Shown in pieces: positions 12,421 to 22,906 of a stretch of 64,000 bases of DNA. Under the pieces are notes generated by a model that searched no databases, was not told the origin of the DNA, and saw nothing but the letters and a program-made list of their open reading frames with translations. Origin of the DNA: Anseranas semipalmata (lineage: Eukaryota > Chordata > Aves > Anseriformes > Anseranatidae); contig VXAA01000923.1 of assembly GCA_013399115.1 (NCBI GenBank), positions 1,060,084 through 1,124,083 on the forward strand, given 5' to 3'. The position numbers and the translations under genes were made by a program. Each line of letters opens with the position of its first letter. Position 1 is the stretch's first letter.

Positions 12421-15400
12421 ACTGCACCCAAAGTCGATCAATCATTTCCTGCCACTGTCTTGTGCGGTGCTTTTTTGTTATGTCTACTATAGAGTTTGTT
12501 ATCTTCTTCTAGTTACATAGGGACAGATTCTCATCTGGAATTAATTGTACAGTTCAAACAGCTTGCATAAAGCTATGCTGCCTAACCCAAGCAGTGAATC
12601 TAGCTCATTTTACTGCACATTAATGACAGACATGGCTAAGGAGTTTCTGCTACATTTCTTCCTTCGTAACTGTGAAATAGCTTTTTTTCAACAAATAAAT
12701 CCAATTATAGGATTTTTTTTCTTTCAAAGAATTGAACTACAGATAGAACTACTGAATTTATTTGAAATCTTCTTACATGTGCAGCTAACAAATATTCTGT
12801 TGTTACTATATAAGCTAGGAACTCACATTATTAATTACTTTATCTGCTTAAGTACTTCCCCAAGGATAAGGGAAATTGCAAGAAGCCTTTACTGTATGTT
12901 CTTCTAGTATCATAAAAAAAGATATTTAACACTTCATTCTTAGCAATATTTATCAATGTTTATATGAAAAAGGTAGTAGTTAAATAGACTTACTGAGGAC
13001 AAATTTGGACATTAAGGTTGCCTAGAATGCTACAGAATTTGCAATTAATTAAAAACAGAAGCTTCTAGATAGTCTTTTCATAAATCCGGTCTTCAGGAAA
13101 ATGTAATTCTTCTCCAAACCATGTAATTTAATGGAATAAGTATAAGGATTTTATTCTTCTGGGAGAGGTATATTAAGGCACTACATGCCCTTATGTATTT
13201 TGCAAGTGGTAACTAACAAATTGAGGCAGAGATCTGTGGGTACATTTGAAGGCATACATCAGAAGCTGTCATGCAAAGCTGACTTAAAGCTTGTGCTTAC
13301 ACTGCCTTGATCCCAGCGTTTCTTTGAAGATTTCTTTGTAATGCCATAACAGAGCATTCTGAGGGTTAGTCAAACGCATGTAATGGCTACAGATGATGGT
13401 AACTCCAATTCAGAATGAAGTAGCAAAATTTGCCATTTTTTTCAAACTCTCTTTTGTGTAACTCCATTTCCTTTTCCTTTTTAGCAGCCAGAGAGTAGCA
13501 GTTTAGCTCGAGAGCTTTTGCATCAGCGGTGTGCCTCTGCAGTGCCAGCCATACAGCCTCCCCGGTCATTTGCAACTCAACAACACGAGGGAGGCCGTGC
13601 CGTGCGACTGCTTCATAAAGAAGCCTGACCTCAATGTTCAGCTTCCAGTGATGGTGATCTGTGTAGATCATCTTGATAACTGCAATATTTTTTTCCAGGG
13701 TATTTTTTTTTTTAGGTTTCAATCATCTTAAAGATAGCGGTGCTGCAGGATTAGATGGTTTTTTATTTGAACAATTATCCTGAACATCTTGGAGACTTCT
13801 ACTTGTGCAGTTACCTAACAGGAGGAATCAACACAGATCCATGTTGACTGACAGGTTCCTCTGGGAGATTTCTTCTTCTCCCAGCCCCAGACCACCTGTC
13901 AGTGCAATGGGTTCACTACAGACAGTGTTCTCAACCTACAGGCGAAGCCTGAGGGTACACTTCATGTTAATTAAAGAACTTCATTACTCCTTCTCTCGCT
14001 TACTTATATATTTATTTATTTTGAGAAAGAACCACCGTAAAAAGCTTCTACCAAATACTGAGTCTCTACACGGTCCAGCCCTACTCTTGGCAGCAACACA
14101 AGTCCAGACAAAACGACAGAGAGAGAGACGAAGGAAGGGGTGGTAAGATGCAGTGCGTGGTTCTTTAGAGATGCTGGCATTGCAGTAACTTTAGCACAAT
14201 GACAAGGAATCGTCTTTTCCTCAGGGGAGAGGTTTCCTTGTCTGACCTTGATTCTGAACCCACATGGTGATATGTTCTATTAATCGCGTCTAATCCTTAT
14301 GCTGGTTTTGTTCCTTTTTGTTGTTTAGATGCTATATTTTATGCTCATTTAATTAAAATGAGAAAAAAAAAAAGGAAAAATTGAAAGTGTAACACTGGGG
14401 CTAGAGGTAGAGGATACTGACATGGTTTATGTCTTGAAGGATACAATCTTTTGCCAAACTGAGACAAAGCCAGTGATTCCAAGCCAAAAAGAAAAAAAAA
14501 AAAGTGAGATCTCTTAGCAGCATTCCTGCATGGTGCATCTATATTAAACCCATCTTTCTCTTCCTTACCTAGAATAGTGTGGGATTTGGGAAAAGGGGAC
14601 TCGAGAGAGTTCTCACGGAGATCTCTCACTGCAGAGTATGTTATAATGAAAATGTAATGGCCTGATTTGAAATATCTTTTAAGATAAATTTGCAGTTGTT
14701 TTGAATATTTATGTATGTACTCATGTCTCTGTTTCTGTGTGTGTATACACAGCTATGAGCAGTGAAATGTGCTTTTTGTTATACACAGAGAAGGCATTCT
14801 GCTTAAGAAGTCATCATCTTTGTATGTTTTTTTTTTCTGACAGAAGGTTGGTTTGTTCATTCGCTGCATTCTATTACATCTAAAAAAAGCAGTACATTTG
14901 CAATATCCTTTTTTTTTTCTTCCTGGTGCCCCAGTGCTACACATTCACCCTTTCCTCTTAGTTTGTCAGATGTAATACCTGTAAGTCAAATTCTGATCTC
15001 AAAGTAAGTCTGGAGGAATTTATAAAAGAGATTTACAGAGGAGAACTGAATGGCACTTTTGATCCAAAGGTGGCTTATGGCACTTCTGAGCGCAGCCGTT
15101 GCAGAAGGTGTTTGTGTGCTGACTAACATTGCATCCGAGTACTGAGCTGAAGCTGGAACTTGCTTCGGGGCTTTAGTTCCAGTATTTCCTTTTTGCTCTG
15201 ACAGCTTTTAAAGAATGCTGTGTAGGATCAGGAAGCTCTGTGACTTTCAGCCATATCCCCTAATCAGACTCAGAATGCTTTAAATATTGCTGTAAAGTGT
15301 GAAATCTCCTCTGGGCTGCTGTTCTTCCTTTGGCACTATTTCCACTGGAAGGCTGCCACCTGCACGACACAAAAATAGGAAACTCAACCTCTGGGCAGAT

Positions 15401-15434
15401 TTTAACACTTTAAAAAAATATACTAAAAGAGAGT

Positions 15435-15750
15435 GCATCAGTGAAGGTGAAAGGCAAGCCAGAGAAGAGTGAAACAGATGACAGAAAGGGAAATTGGAGG
15501 ATGGAGCACGCAGAATGAGCCGTACAAGACAACCAAGAAATATAAATATTGGATGTAAAGAGAGGGAAGAAAATGAAAACAGGAAGCAAAATGAAGGAAC
15601 ACATAAAGAGGGGGAGGAAAAGGGGAGGAAAAGGAAATGACTTGGCAGATGACAAATAGCAGAGAGGGAAAGAGGGAGAAAAGTAGGAGGGAAATAGGCA
15701 AATGGGGAGCAGACTTCAGCAGATAGGACTGAGAGTGGGCTATTTCTTTT
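15435..15750. repeat. GA-rich (polypurine) low-complexity tract
   Basis: The plus strand is strongly purine-biased, with many AGGGA, GAGGAAA and GGGAGAAA runs. The complement gives long Ser/Leu/Pro/Phe-rich open frames in several minus-strand phases, the longest about 159 codons, which I treat as artefacts of the base composition. Such tracts can adopt triplex (H-DNA) structure. Confidence 0.7.
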
Positions 15751-18488
15751 CTCTCCCATAGCCCCAAGGGATCTTGGCTTGCTAATCGAGGTATGTATTC
15801 ACCCCTGTAACCAGCTAGATCTTATGCTGATGTCAGCAAGAACTGACAGCTGAAGATAGAGGTTGTCTTTTTTTAAAGGAGCCTCTGCAATGCATACCCA
15901 TTCCTCCTCTGCAGACTCTGGCTTTGCCTGAATGAATCCCCCTTAGCTGAGGACATACTGGACACTACCTCAATACATCCTGGTGGGAGCCACCAGGGAA
16001 GGATTTAGCCCCAGATTTAACTAGTTGATAATGGTAGCTTCACTCCAGTCCCTTTAACCCCAGAGGTCCAAATTCACAAATTTCTCACAGGGGCTAGTAA
16101 GCCTTGTCTCCCTCTGCTCCCCTTACAGATGGTTCAGAGCAAGACTTTGAACCATTTGCCCTAGAGAAGCCAATGGCTTGCCGTTTGTTAGAAGGGAAAC
16201 TTCCAATGGCTTCTCAAGCCCCAGTGTAGGTTGTGTGAATACCTCTCAATGTCTGAAGCCACAGCCTGGAATACCTTCAATCTAGCATTCACAGGCAGTT
16301 TTTGGCACGCCTCTCCTATGAGAGGTATGATGGAAGAATTAAACACCATTATTATTTATTAACAATCTTTAGTGACCTATCTGAAATGAATTATCATCTT
16401 CAGTCTAAGAGACTGTCCATTGCACCACCACCCCTGGAAATCTCAGCAAAAGGACCAAAAATATTTAATGAGCGTTAAGAATCTTCTTTTATTCCTAGAG
16501 GTGATCCTTTACTCCTTAGATTACCTCTGAGAAAGGCAGAATGGAAAAAAATAGGAAAACTTCTACTGTGACTCTTGTCTGTGATGGGGTAGAGGGCTTA
16601 CAGAGACTATAGAGCTGAACATTTGTCGTCTTTTAAATTCACTACAAAACCTGCAAAGATAAAAGCTGGGCCCAAACCAGTAGTGTAAACGAGAAGTAGG
16701 CAGTAACTGAAATAATTGCTGGATAATTATGATGTATCTGAAATTAAGTGGTTTGATAGTTTCATTCCAGTCCATAGAGGACAGATATAAAAAACTACCG
16801 CTATGGTCAAATTTTTAGTGATCTTCTAATGATCACCTACCAGACAACTATACGCTGCTGAGGTACAGCCTGCAAGTGTTCTGTGTACAACACTCTTGGT
16901 GTATGTTTGGAGCCAAATTCTCACAATCATATTATACAGACCAGTTCTGGCCCTAAAAAGACTCCTGGACTTACTCACCACTGTGTTACTCCAGGTCCAT
17001 GACAGCATATCCCTACTTTCAGGGCCATTCTGGTTGTGTGAAAACTGAAGAATGTGGTGGTGAACCAAGTCTCATGATGGCAACAGTTCCCTAAAAGCGA
17101 TACTGTGTCTGTAGGCCAGGCTCGTACACACAAGTAAGTGCAGACTACTTTAAGACTTGTCTTAGGCTCTCTGGTGTTGTGAGGTACTCTAGATGTGGCC
17201 TCAGCCCTTTCTAAAGCAGAATTTCCCTCTGCTGCCTCCACGTATGAATAAGAGAAGTGCTCGGAGCCACTGATACTCTTCTGACAGCTTGGGCTGACTC
17301 CAGGGCTGAGCAAACACGCTCCAGGTTAACACGGAGGGGCAGTTCTCACTGGCACCAATCTTACTGTCTCTGTTACAGGCTCTGAGAGAACTCTGCACTT
17401 ACAAGAGCTACATATCTTTCACCTTTCAAAAGCTCTGAAATACTTGTTTTGCAGTGCAGTAGCACATAGAAGCCCAGACAGGATTCAGTTCTCATTATAG
17501 CAAGCATGTTAAAAAACAGTCACCAGGTAAAGTCCCATGAATTAATTGTGTTGATTTTGTTATATCAGTGCAAACCAAGCAAAACAGATATACTGCTCTG
17601 GAATAAAGTGGCATTTGTTCCAGTGCAGTGTTATATTTAGGTAATTTTCCTCAGTATAAATAGTGATTAAAAGGTGGCTTATCTACAACATAATGATAAT
17701 AATCTTTATCGAGAGATTTTTTAAACTCAAGGAGTGATGAAGTGATTACATAATTGATCAAAATACTGGGAAAGCAGCAACTGGCATAGGTTTGATGTGG
17801 TCAGCACTGGTAAGTATTGACTAAGTGGCAAGTCTTCATACAGATTTACATAGCAGTAGCCTGTTAAATAACTTCACATGTGAATGCATTCCTCAGGAGC
17901 AACTGCAATTCTTTCTGCAGCAAGAATTTTCACACAAAAAGATACTTAGAAATAGCTGCTATCCCCTCTCACATCCTCTTTATATGAATAACCTTTTAAC
18001 TGAGAAGTCATGTATGCCAGAACATTTATACCATAAAATATCAAAAATATTATTAGATCTTTAACTTCTCCAAAGCAATCAGCATAATATCAAATTCAAT
18101 ATCATAATCATACCATAAATGTTTCCCTAAGACAATGCTATAGGTAAGTCACTTTTAAGAGACCCTACCCTAGCTAGAGAGCCTGATGTACAAAGGGTCA
18201 AATATATTGCCCGTCCCTTCTGTCTTAAAGATCAGTCTACTTTAGGTCAGCTGAATTAAAATAGAGTGCACTAGATGACTATTTTGGAACAACTCTACTT
18301 ATAGACAATATCAAACTTAAAACTAAGGGAACTTAAAATGAAGATTCACTGATACTTCTTCTTTCCCTGGAACATTTCTGAAGACTGCCAGCACTGACTC
18401 CATCAGTTCTGTCATCCAAACTTCCTATTGGTGTGGTAATGTGCCGCACAAATATTTATCAGAAGACAGATAAGTTTTCTGGGTTCAT

Positions 18489-18526
18489 ATGGCTATGACT
18501 GAATGACATGGCTATGACTGAATGTC
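18489..18526. repeat. Tandem duplication, 19-bp unit x2
   Basis: The unit ATGGCTATGACTGAATGAC is repeated immediately with one mismatch (final AC becomes TC). Confidence 0.9.
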
Positions 18527-20159
18527 TGGTTAAGGAATTCTCAACTTTGTCAGTTTGTAGCAAAGTTCTCCTAACATTACTGTCTCTGAAATGCTCTCTC
18601 GGTTAAGCATTTGACTATTATATGCACCTCTGTGTTTTCCTGCATTATCACTAGAAGATGTATTCCTGAAAATTGAATCATTGGTTCAAATAGTCTCTCT
18701 CAGAAATGAAACATGATTCCATAAGTGGACAAAAGTCACTATTTTTGAGAGAAGAAAGAAATACAGTTCTCTGGGTTCTCAGTACTCTGAGGTATTCTCA
18801 CCCAGACTTGTCAGTAATGTGGTACATTTTTGTCCATCCTAGGGTAACATTCTGTTACTGGACTAAGTTCAGGATTTGCCTGGAGTTGTTTAGTCTGGAT
18901 TTCTTGTGAGCTGAAAAACACTACATGTAGCAACTACCCCTCCCCCTTGGTCCTACGACAAACCACCACTGTTTCAGTTGTAGAAATGACTTGGAGCTTT
19001 CACTGGTGTTTTCTCATGCTCCTATTTGTAGATAGAAGAAGATGTGAGGAAAATGGCCTTTCTTTCCTCTTCAGTACTTCCTGAGAATAAAACTCATCCT
19101 TGCACAGAGAGGTCACCATGACCCATCCACTTGAACTTTTGAATGCCTCAACTTGAATCACCTTGAAGCTCCCAAAACAGGGATTAATTGGGAGTTCAGT
19201 GGGAAAGAGGCCCAGTACTGCTGGGAAAACATCACAGTCTTTAAGCACAGTGGTTTGGGTGATGTCCATGCAGCAGAAGGTCTGGAACACGACAACTGGA
19301 AAGATTACTCGGCTGTTAGGAATAACATTTGTGGCTGGCAGTTGTGATTCTCCCTGCTGACTAGGAACGCTTCTCTCCAAGAATAGCTCCTGTGGGATTA
19401 CAACATATCCCAGTGTTTTGTAACCATCAATGGCAGTTCTGTTTTGTTTCTCATAATTGGTATGGAAACAGTATGCTGTGGCAGAGGAAAGGTCAAGAGA
19501 AAGAGCTTCTTTCAAAATCATTGCTTTCTGTAAGTGGGGAAATAATGTTTATTTGTATGGTGGGGAGAATGCACTGCGTAAAAGGGCACAAGGAGACAGG
19601 TTTCTCTACTGCTTCCTGTCTAGAGATTTCTATTCTGGGGGAGATTCAAGCAAGAATGAGAGTTATCTCAAGTAGTTGTATAATTTTAGAGGGTAGATGA
19701 CCAGTTCTGGACTATTCATGCAAAGCTCTCTTTATAGTCAATGGAGAGAAATGGTCCCCATAGGCAAGAAAATCCCATCTTAGCATCAGATGAATCACCT
19801 TCTGGAGGAGCTTGTTTCTCCCTGCTGGGTGTCTAGTTCATGTAGACATCTGTATTGGGTTTACATGGCAAGGGTTTGGTAGCAGAGTAGGGCTGCAGGG
19901 GTGACCTCTGTGAGCAGAGCCCAGCAGCTGCCCCATGTCAGATCAGAGCCAGCTCCAGCCGGCTCCAAAAGGGACCCGCTGCTGGCCAGAGCCAAGCCAG
20001 TGAGCAACGCTGGTTGGGCCTCTGGGAGAGCAGAGTTAAGGAAGGGAACAAACTGCTGTGCCACAGCAGCTGGGAGAGAGGAGTGAGAAATGTGAGAGAA
20101 ACAGCCCTGCAGGCACCCAGGGCAGTGCAGAAGGAGGGCAGGAGGGGCTCCAGGCGCCG

Positions 20160-20560
20160 CAGCAGAAGTTCCCCTGCAGCCCGTGGAGAGGCCCATGGTG
20201 GAGCAGGCCGTCCCCCTGCAGCCCATGGGTACCACACGGAGCAGATCTCCACGCTGCAGCCATGGAGGAGCCCACATGGAGCAGGTGGATGTGGCCTGAA
20301 GGAGGCTGCGGCCCATGGGAGCCCCCGCAGGAGCAGGCCCCGGGCCGGAGCTGCAGCCCGTGGAGAGGAGCCCACGCAGGAGCAGGGGATCTGGCGGGAG
20401 CTGCCGCCCGTGGGGGAGCCATGTTGGAGCAGTTTGGTCCTGAGGGATGGGCCCCGTGGTACGGACCCATCTGGGAGCAGTTCTGGAAGAGCTGCAGCCT
20501 GTGGGAAGCCCACGCAGGATCAGTTTGGGAAGGACGGCATCCCGTGGGAGGGACCCCACG
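20160..20560 (+). repeat. Degenerate tandem array inside the LTR
   Basis: Within U3 there are about ten degenerate copies of a 30-45 bp unit built from CTGCAGCCCGTGGG followed by GAGCCCACGCAGGAGCAG. Because the unit lacks stop codons in several phases, it generates overlapping open frames of 140-230 codons on both strands that are not genes. Confidence 0.7.
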
Positions 20561-20740
20561 TGGAGCAGGGGCAGAGAGTGACCGTGAAGGAGCGGCGGAG
20601 ACGCAGCGTTAGGGACTGACCGCAGCCCCCATTCCCCTTCCCCTGTGCCACTCAGGGGGAGGAGGTAGAAGACGGTGGATGGGGGAAGGTGTTTTAGTTT
20701 GCTTGTAGTTTCTCACTGCTCTAGTCTGCTAGCGATAGGC

Positions 20741-20746
20741 AATAAA
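20741..20746 (+). terminator. LTR poly(A) signal AATAAA
   Basis: An AATAAA hexamer in an AT-rich patch near the 3' third of the solo LTR, where the R region of such LTRs carries its polyadenylation signal. Confidence 0.6.
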
Positions 20747-22226
20747 TTATATTAATTTCCCTATGCTGAGTCTGTTTTGCCCATGACAGTAATTGGTGAG
20801 CAATCTCCCTGTCCTTATCTCAGCCCTTGAGCCCTTTCCATCATATTTTCTCCCCCTCTTCTTTTGAGGAGGGGGAGTCAGAGTGGCTGTGGTGGTGTCC
20901 AGCAGGGTAAAACCACCACAATGTCTAACTACATACAAATGAATCCAGGCCAGCTGTCTGTGCCAGGCTTGGCCCACCCCCAGATGTGCAATGCATACAT
21001 TTTATTTGTAACTTATGCTAGCCTCTGTGAGTAGCATAAAAATAGAAGAAAGAAATTGCAATAGAGGAAGAAAGGGAAAGGCAAGGCAAATAAGAAAAAC
21101 AAACAGAAGGTGGGGAAAATGACAATACTCGTAGCAGGATGTAAATGTAGAAGGAAATTAGGATAAATGACCAAACTCAAGTAGGAAATACTACACAGAC
21201 TTCAAACTGCTGGTGTACAGTATTACTAGAAAGATGCAGAAAATTGTGAATCCTGTAAAAGTATTAGTACTTTTACATAAATGTAAATGTTCCAAAGAAC
21301 GGATCTTCCATTGCTTCCATAAGAAGAGGTCAAGCACTTCACCTACATTTTCCTTTTCTTCATCATATCCCAGTATTTCCAGCTGAAATTCTTTGACAAC
21401 TTTGCCTTCGGAAATGGAAAGATTAACCATTGTCCACTTGCTAAATTTTCAAGGATGTCAACATCTTCAGTTATGCTCACCCACGCACTTGGGTGAAGCT
21501 CCCCTCAGGCATATTTTGTTCTGAAAATACTGTTGTTTCTTGACAAAGGCAATGCAGCAAAAACAGCTTTGACCACTACGATGCTGACCAACATCATCTT
21601 ATTGTCTGCTTGCACTCTGCCATCTACCTGTACCTAACTGCTGTCTTTTGTTACATACTTAGGACATGTGCTCTTTGTTCTGTTTGTACAGCATCTTGCA
21701 AAATGGCATCCTCGTCTGTGACTGGGGCTCCTGTGCACTAAGATAATACAGGTAACAACCAACTGTTCTGTGCAGTGCCGCTACGGTGCACGTGAACCAC
21801 GTTGTAGCTGTATGCTTTTAAGTCCAAAAGCACAGCACTGCACGCGGGTACTGGGTAGCACCACCACCTCCTGTTTTATACCAGTACCCATCTCGCCCTC
21901 CACCCGCCTGGGGCTGACGGACTGGTTCAGACGGAGGTTTCCCAGCAGAACCCCACGAAGCGTTCAGTTGCCTTCTGTAAAGCACGGCCTGCAGTAATGC
22001 CTTTGGGAAGGAGCACAGGGCAAACCAGATGTCACCGCGAACAACGTTACGCGGTAGCAGAAAACCCGCTTTCAGGGGGAAAGGCCGGCACAAAACACCC
22101 GAACCCTCCATCGTGTTGCCCAGAGCTCTGCCTCAGCCCTTCCGCCGGTCTCCGCGGCGCTGGGCCCGGCAGCCGAAGGGCTGCCAGGGGACACCCGGCC
22201 CGGGCCGCAGCGGGGCTCGGCTGCCG

Positions 22227-22743
22227 NNNNNNNNNNNNNNNNNNNNNNNNNNNNNNNNNNNNNNNNNNNNNNNNNNNNNNNNNNNNNNNNNNNNNNNNNN
22301 NNNNNNNNNNNNNNNNNNNNNNNNNNNNNNNNNNNNNNNNNNNNNNNNNNNNNNNNNNNNNNNNNNNNNNNNNNNNNNNNNNNNNNNNNNNNNNNNNNNN
22401 NNNNNNNNNNNNNNNNNNNNNNNNNNNNNNNNNNNNNNNNNNNNNNNNNNNNNNNNNNNNNNNNNNNNNNNNNNNNNNNNNNNNNNNNNNNNNNNNNNNN
22501 NNNNNNNNNNNNNNNNNNNNNNNNNNNNNNNNNNNNNNNNNNNNNNNNNNNNNNNNNNNNNNNNNNNNNNNNNNNNNNNNNNNNNNNNNNNNNNNNNNNN
22601 NNNNNNNNNNNNNNNNNNNNNNNNNNNNNNNNNNNNNNNNNNNNNNNNNNNNNNNNNNNNNNNNNNNNNNNNNNNNNNNNNNNNNNNNNNNNNNNNNNNN
22701 NNNNNNNNNNNNNNNNNNNNNNNNNNNNNNNNNNNNNNNNNNN
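22227..22743. other. Assembly gap (517 N)
   Basis: A run of 517 unknown bases in the middle of the CpG island, typical of GC-rich sequence dropout. It very likely hides YAF2 exon 1 and intron 1. The N count may be an estimate. Confidence 0.99.
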
Positions 22744-22780
22744 CGCCTTGTGCTGCCCCCGCGTGCGTGTGTCCCCGCAG

Positions 22781-22906
22781 GCCGAAGCGGCAGCCGAAAC
22801 CCTCCTCGGACGAGGGCTACTGGGACTGCAGCGTCTGCACCTTCCGCAACAGCGCCGAGGCCTTCAAGTGCATGATGTGCGACGTGAGGAAGGGCACCTC
22901 CACACG
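22781..22906 (+). CDS. YAF2: YAF2 exon 2 (RanBP2 zinc finger)
   Basis: The acceptor is GTGTCCCCGCAG, ending at 22780, and the donor GTGAGC starts at 22907. The exon is 126 nt and begins with the last base of the Arg9 codon and ends after two bases of the Arg51 codon. It encodes [16 protein letters not shown] and continues through [12 protein letters not shown]. The zinc ligands are Cys25, Cys28, Cys39 and Cys42. Asn32, Phe30 and the surrounding positions keep the ubiquitin-binding NZF-like pattern. Of 41 whole codons, 39 end in G or C, unlike the later exons, because this exon sits in the CpG island. Confidence 0.96.

Larger units (their letters stand above)
19851..20920 (+). mobile_element. 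Solo LTR of an avian endogenous retrovirus (ERVL-like)
   Basis: The element runs from TGTATTGGGTTTACATGG to GGTAAAACCACCACA, with the canonical TG...CA ends. It is about 1.07 kb, much more GC-rich than its surroundings, and closely resembles a GC-rich LTR common in bird genomes (recognised from memory; family name not certain). It contains an AATAAA at 20741, then a T-rich U5-like segment ending in a polypyrimidine stretch. No internal gag, pol or env sequence adjoins it, so it is a solo LTR produced by LTR-LTR recombination. Flanking pentamers (ACATC and ATGTC) do not form a clean target duplication, so the insertion is not very recent or the edges are a few bases off. Confidence 0.85.
1..21900. 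other. Upstream flank without a provable gene
   Basis: No open frame in this stretch could be assigned to a known protein family. It is mostly AT-rich single-copy-looking DNA with the repeats listed separately. Open frames of 60-173 codons occur on both strands, but they lack recognisable domains. In human the gene next to YAF2 here is PPHLN1, transcribed away from YAF2, so part of this stretch may be PPHLN1 intron on the minus strand. I looked for the periphilin N-terminal motifs on the minus strand by eye and did not find them. Candidate exons and conserved-looking blocks are given as findings. Confidence 0.5.

Noticed and set aside
15280..15759. 159-codon minus-strand frame rich in Ser, Leu, Pro and Phe
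   Set aside because: It is the complement of a polypurine tract. Three phases are open simultaneously, so it is compositional.
19861..20619. Overlapping open frames of 144-232 codons on both strands
   Set aside because: All lie in the GC-rich tandem core of the solo LTR. Several phases are open at once and no domain is present.
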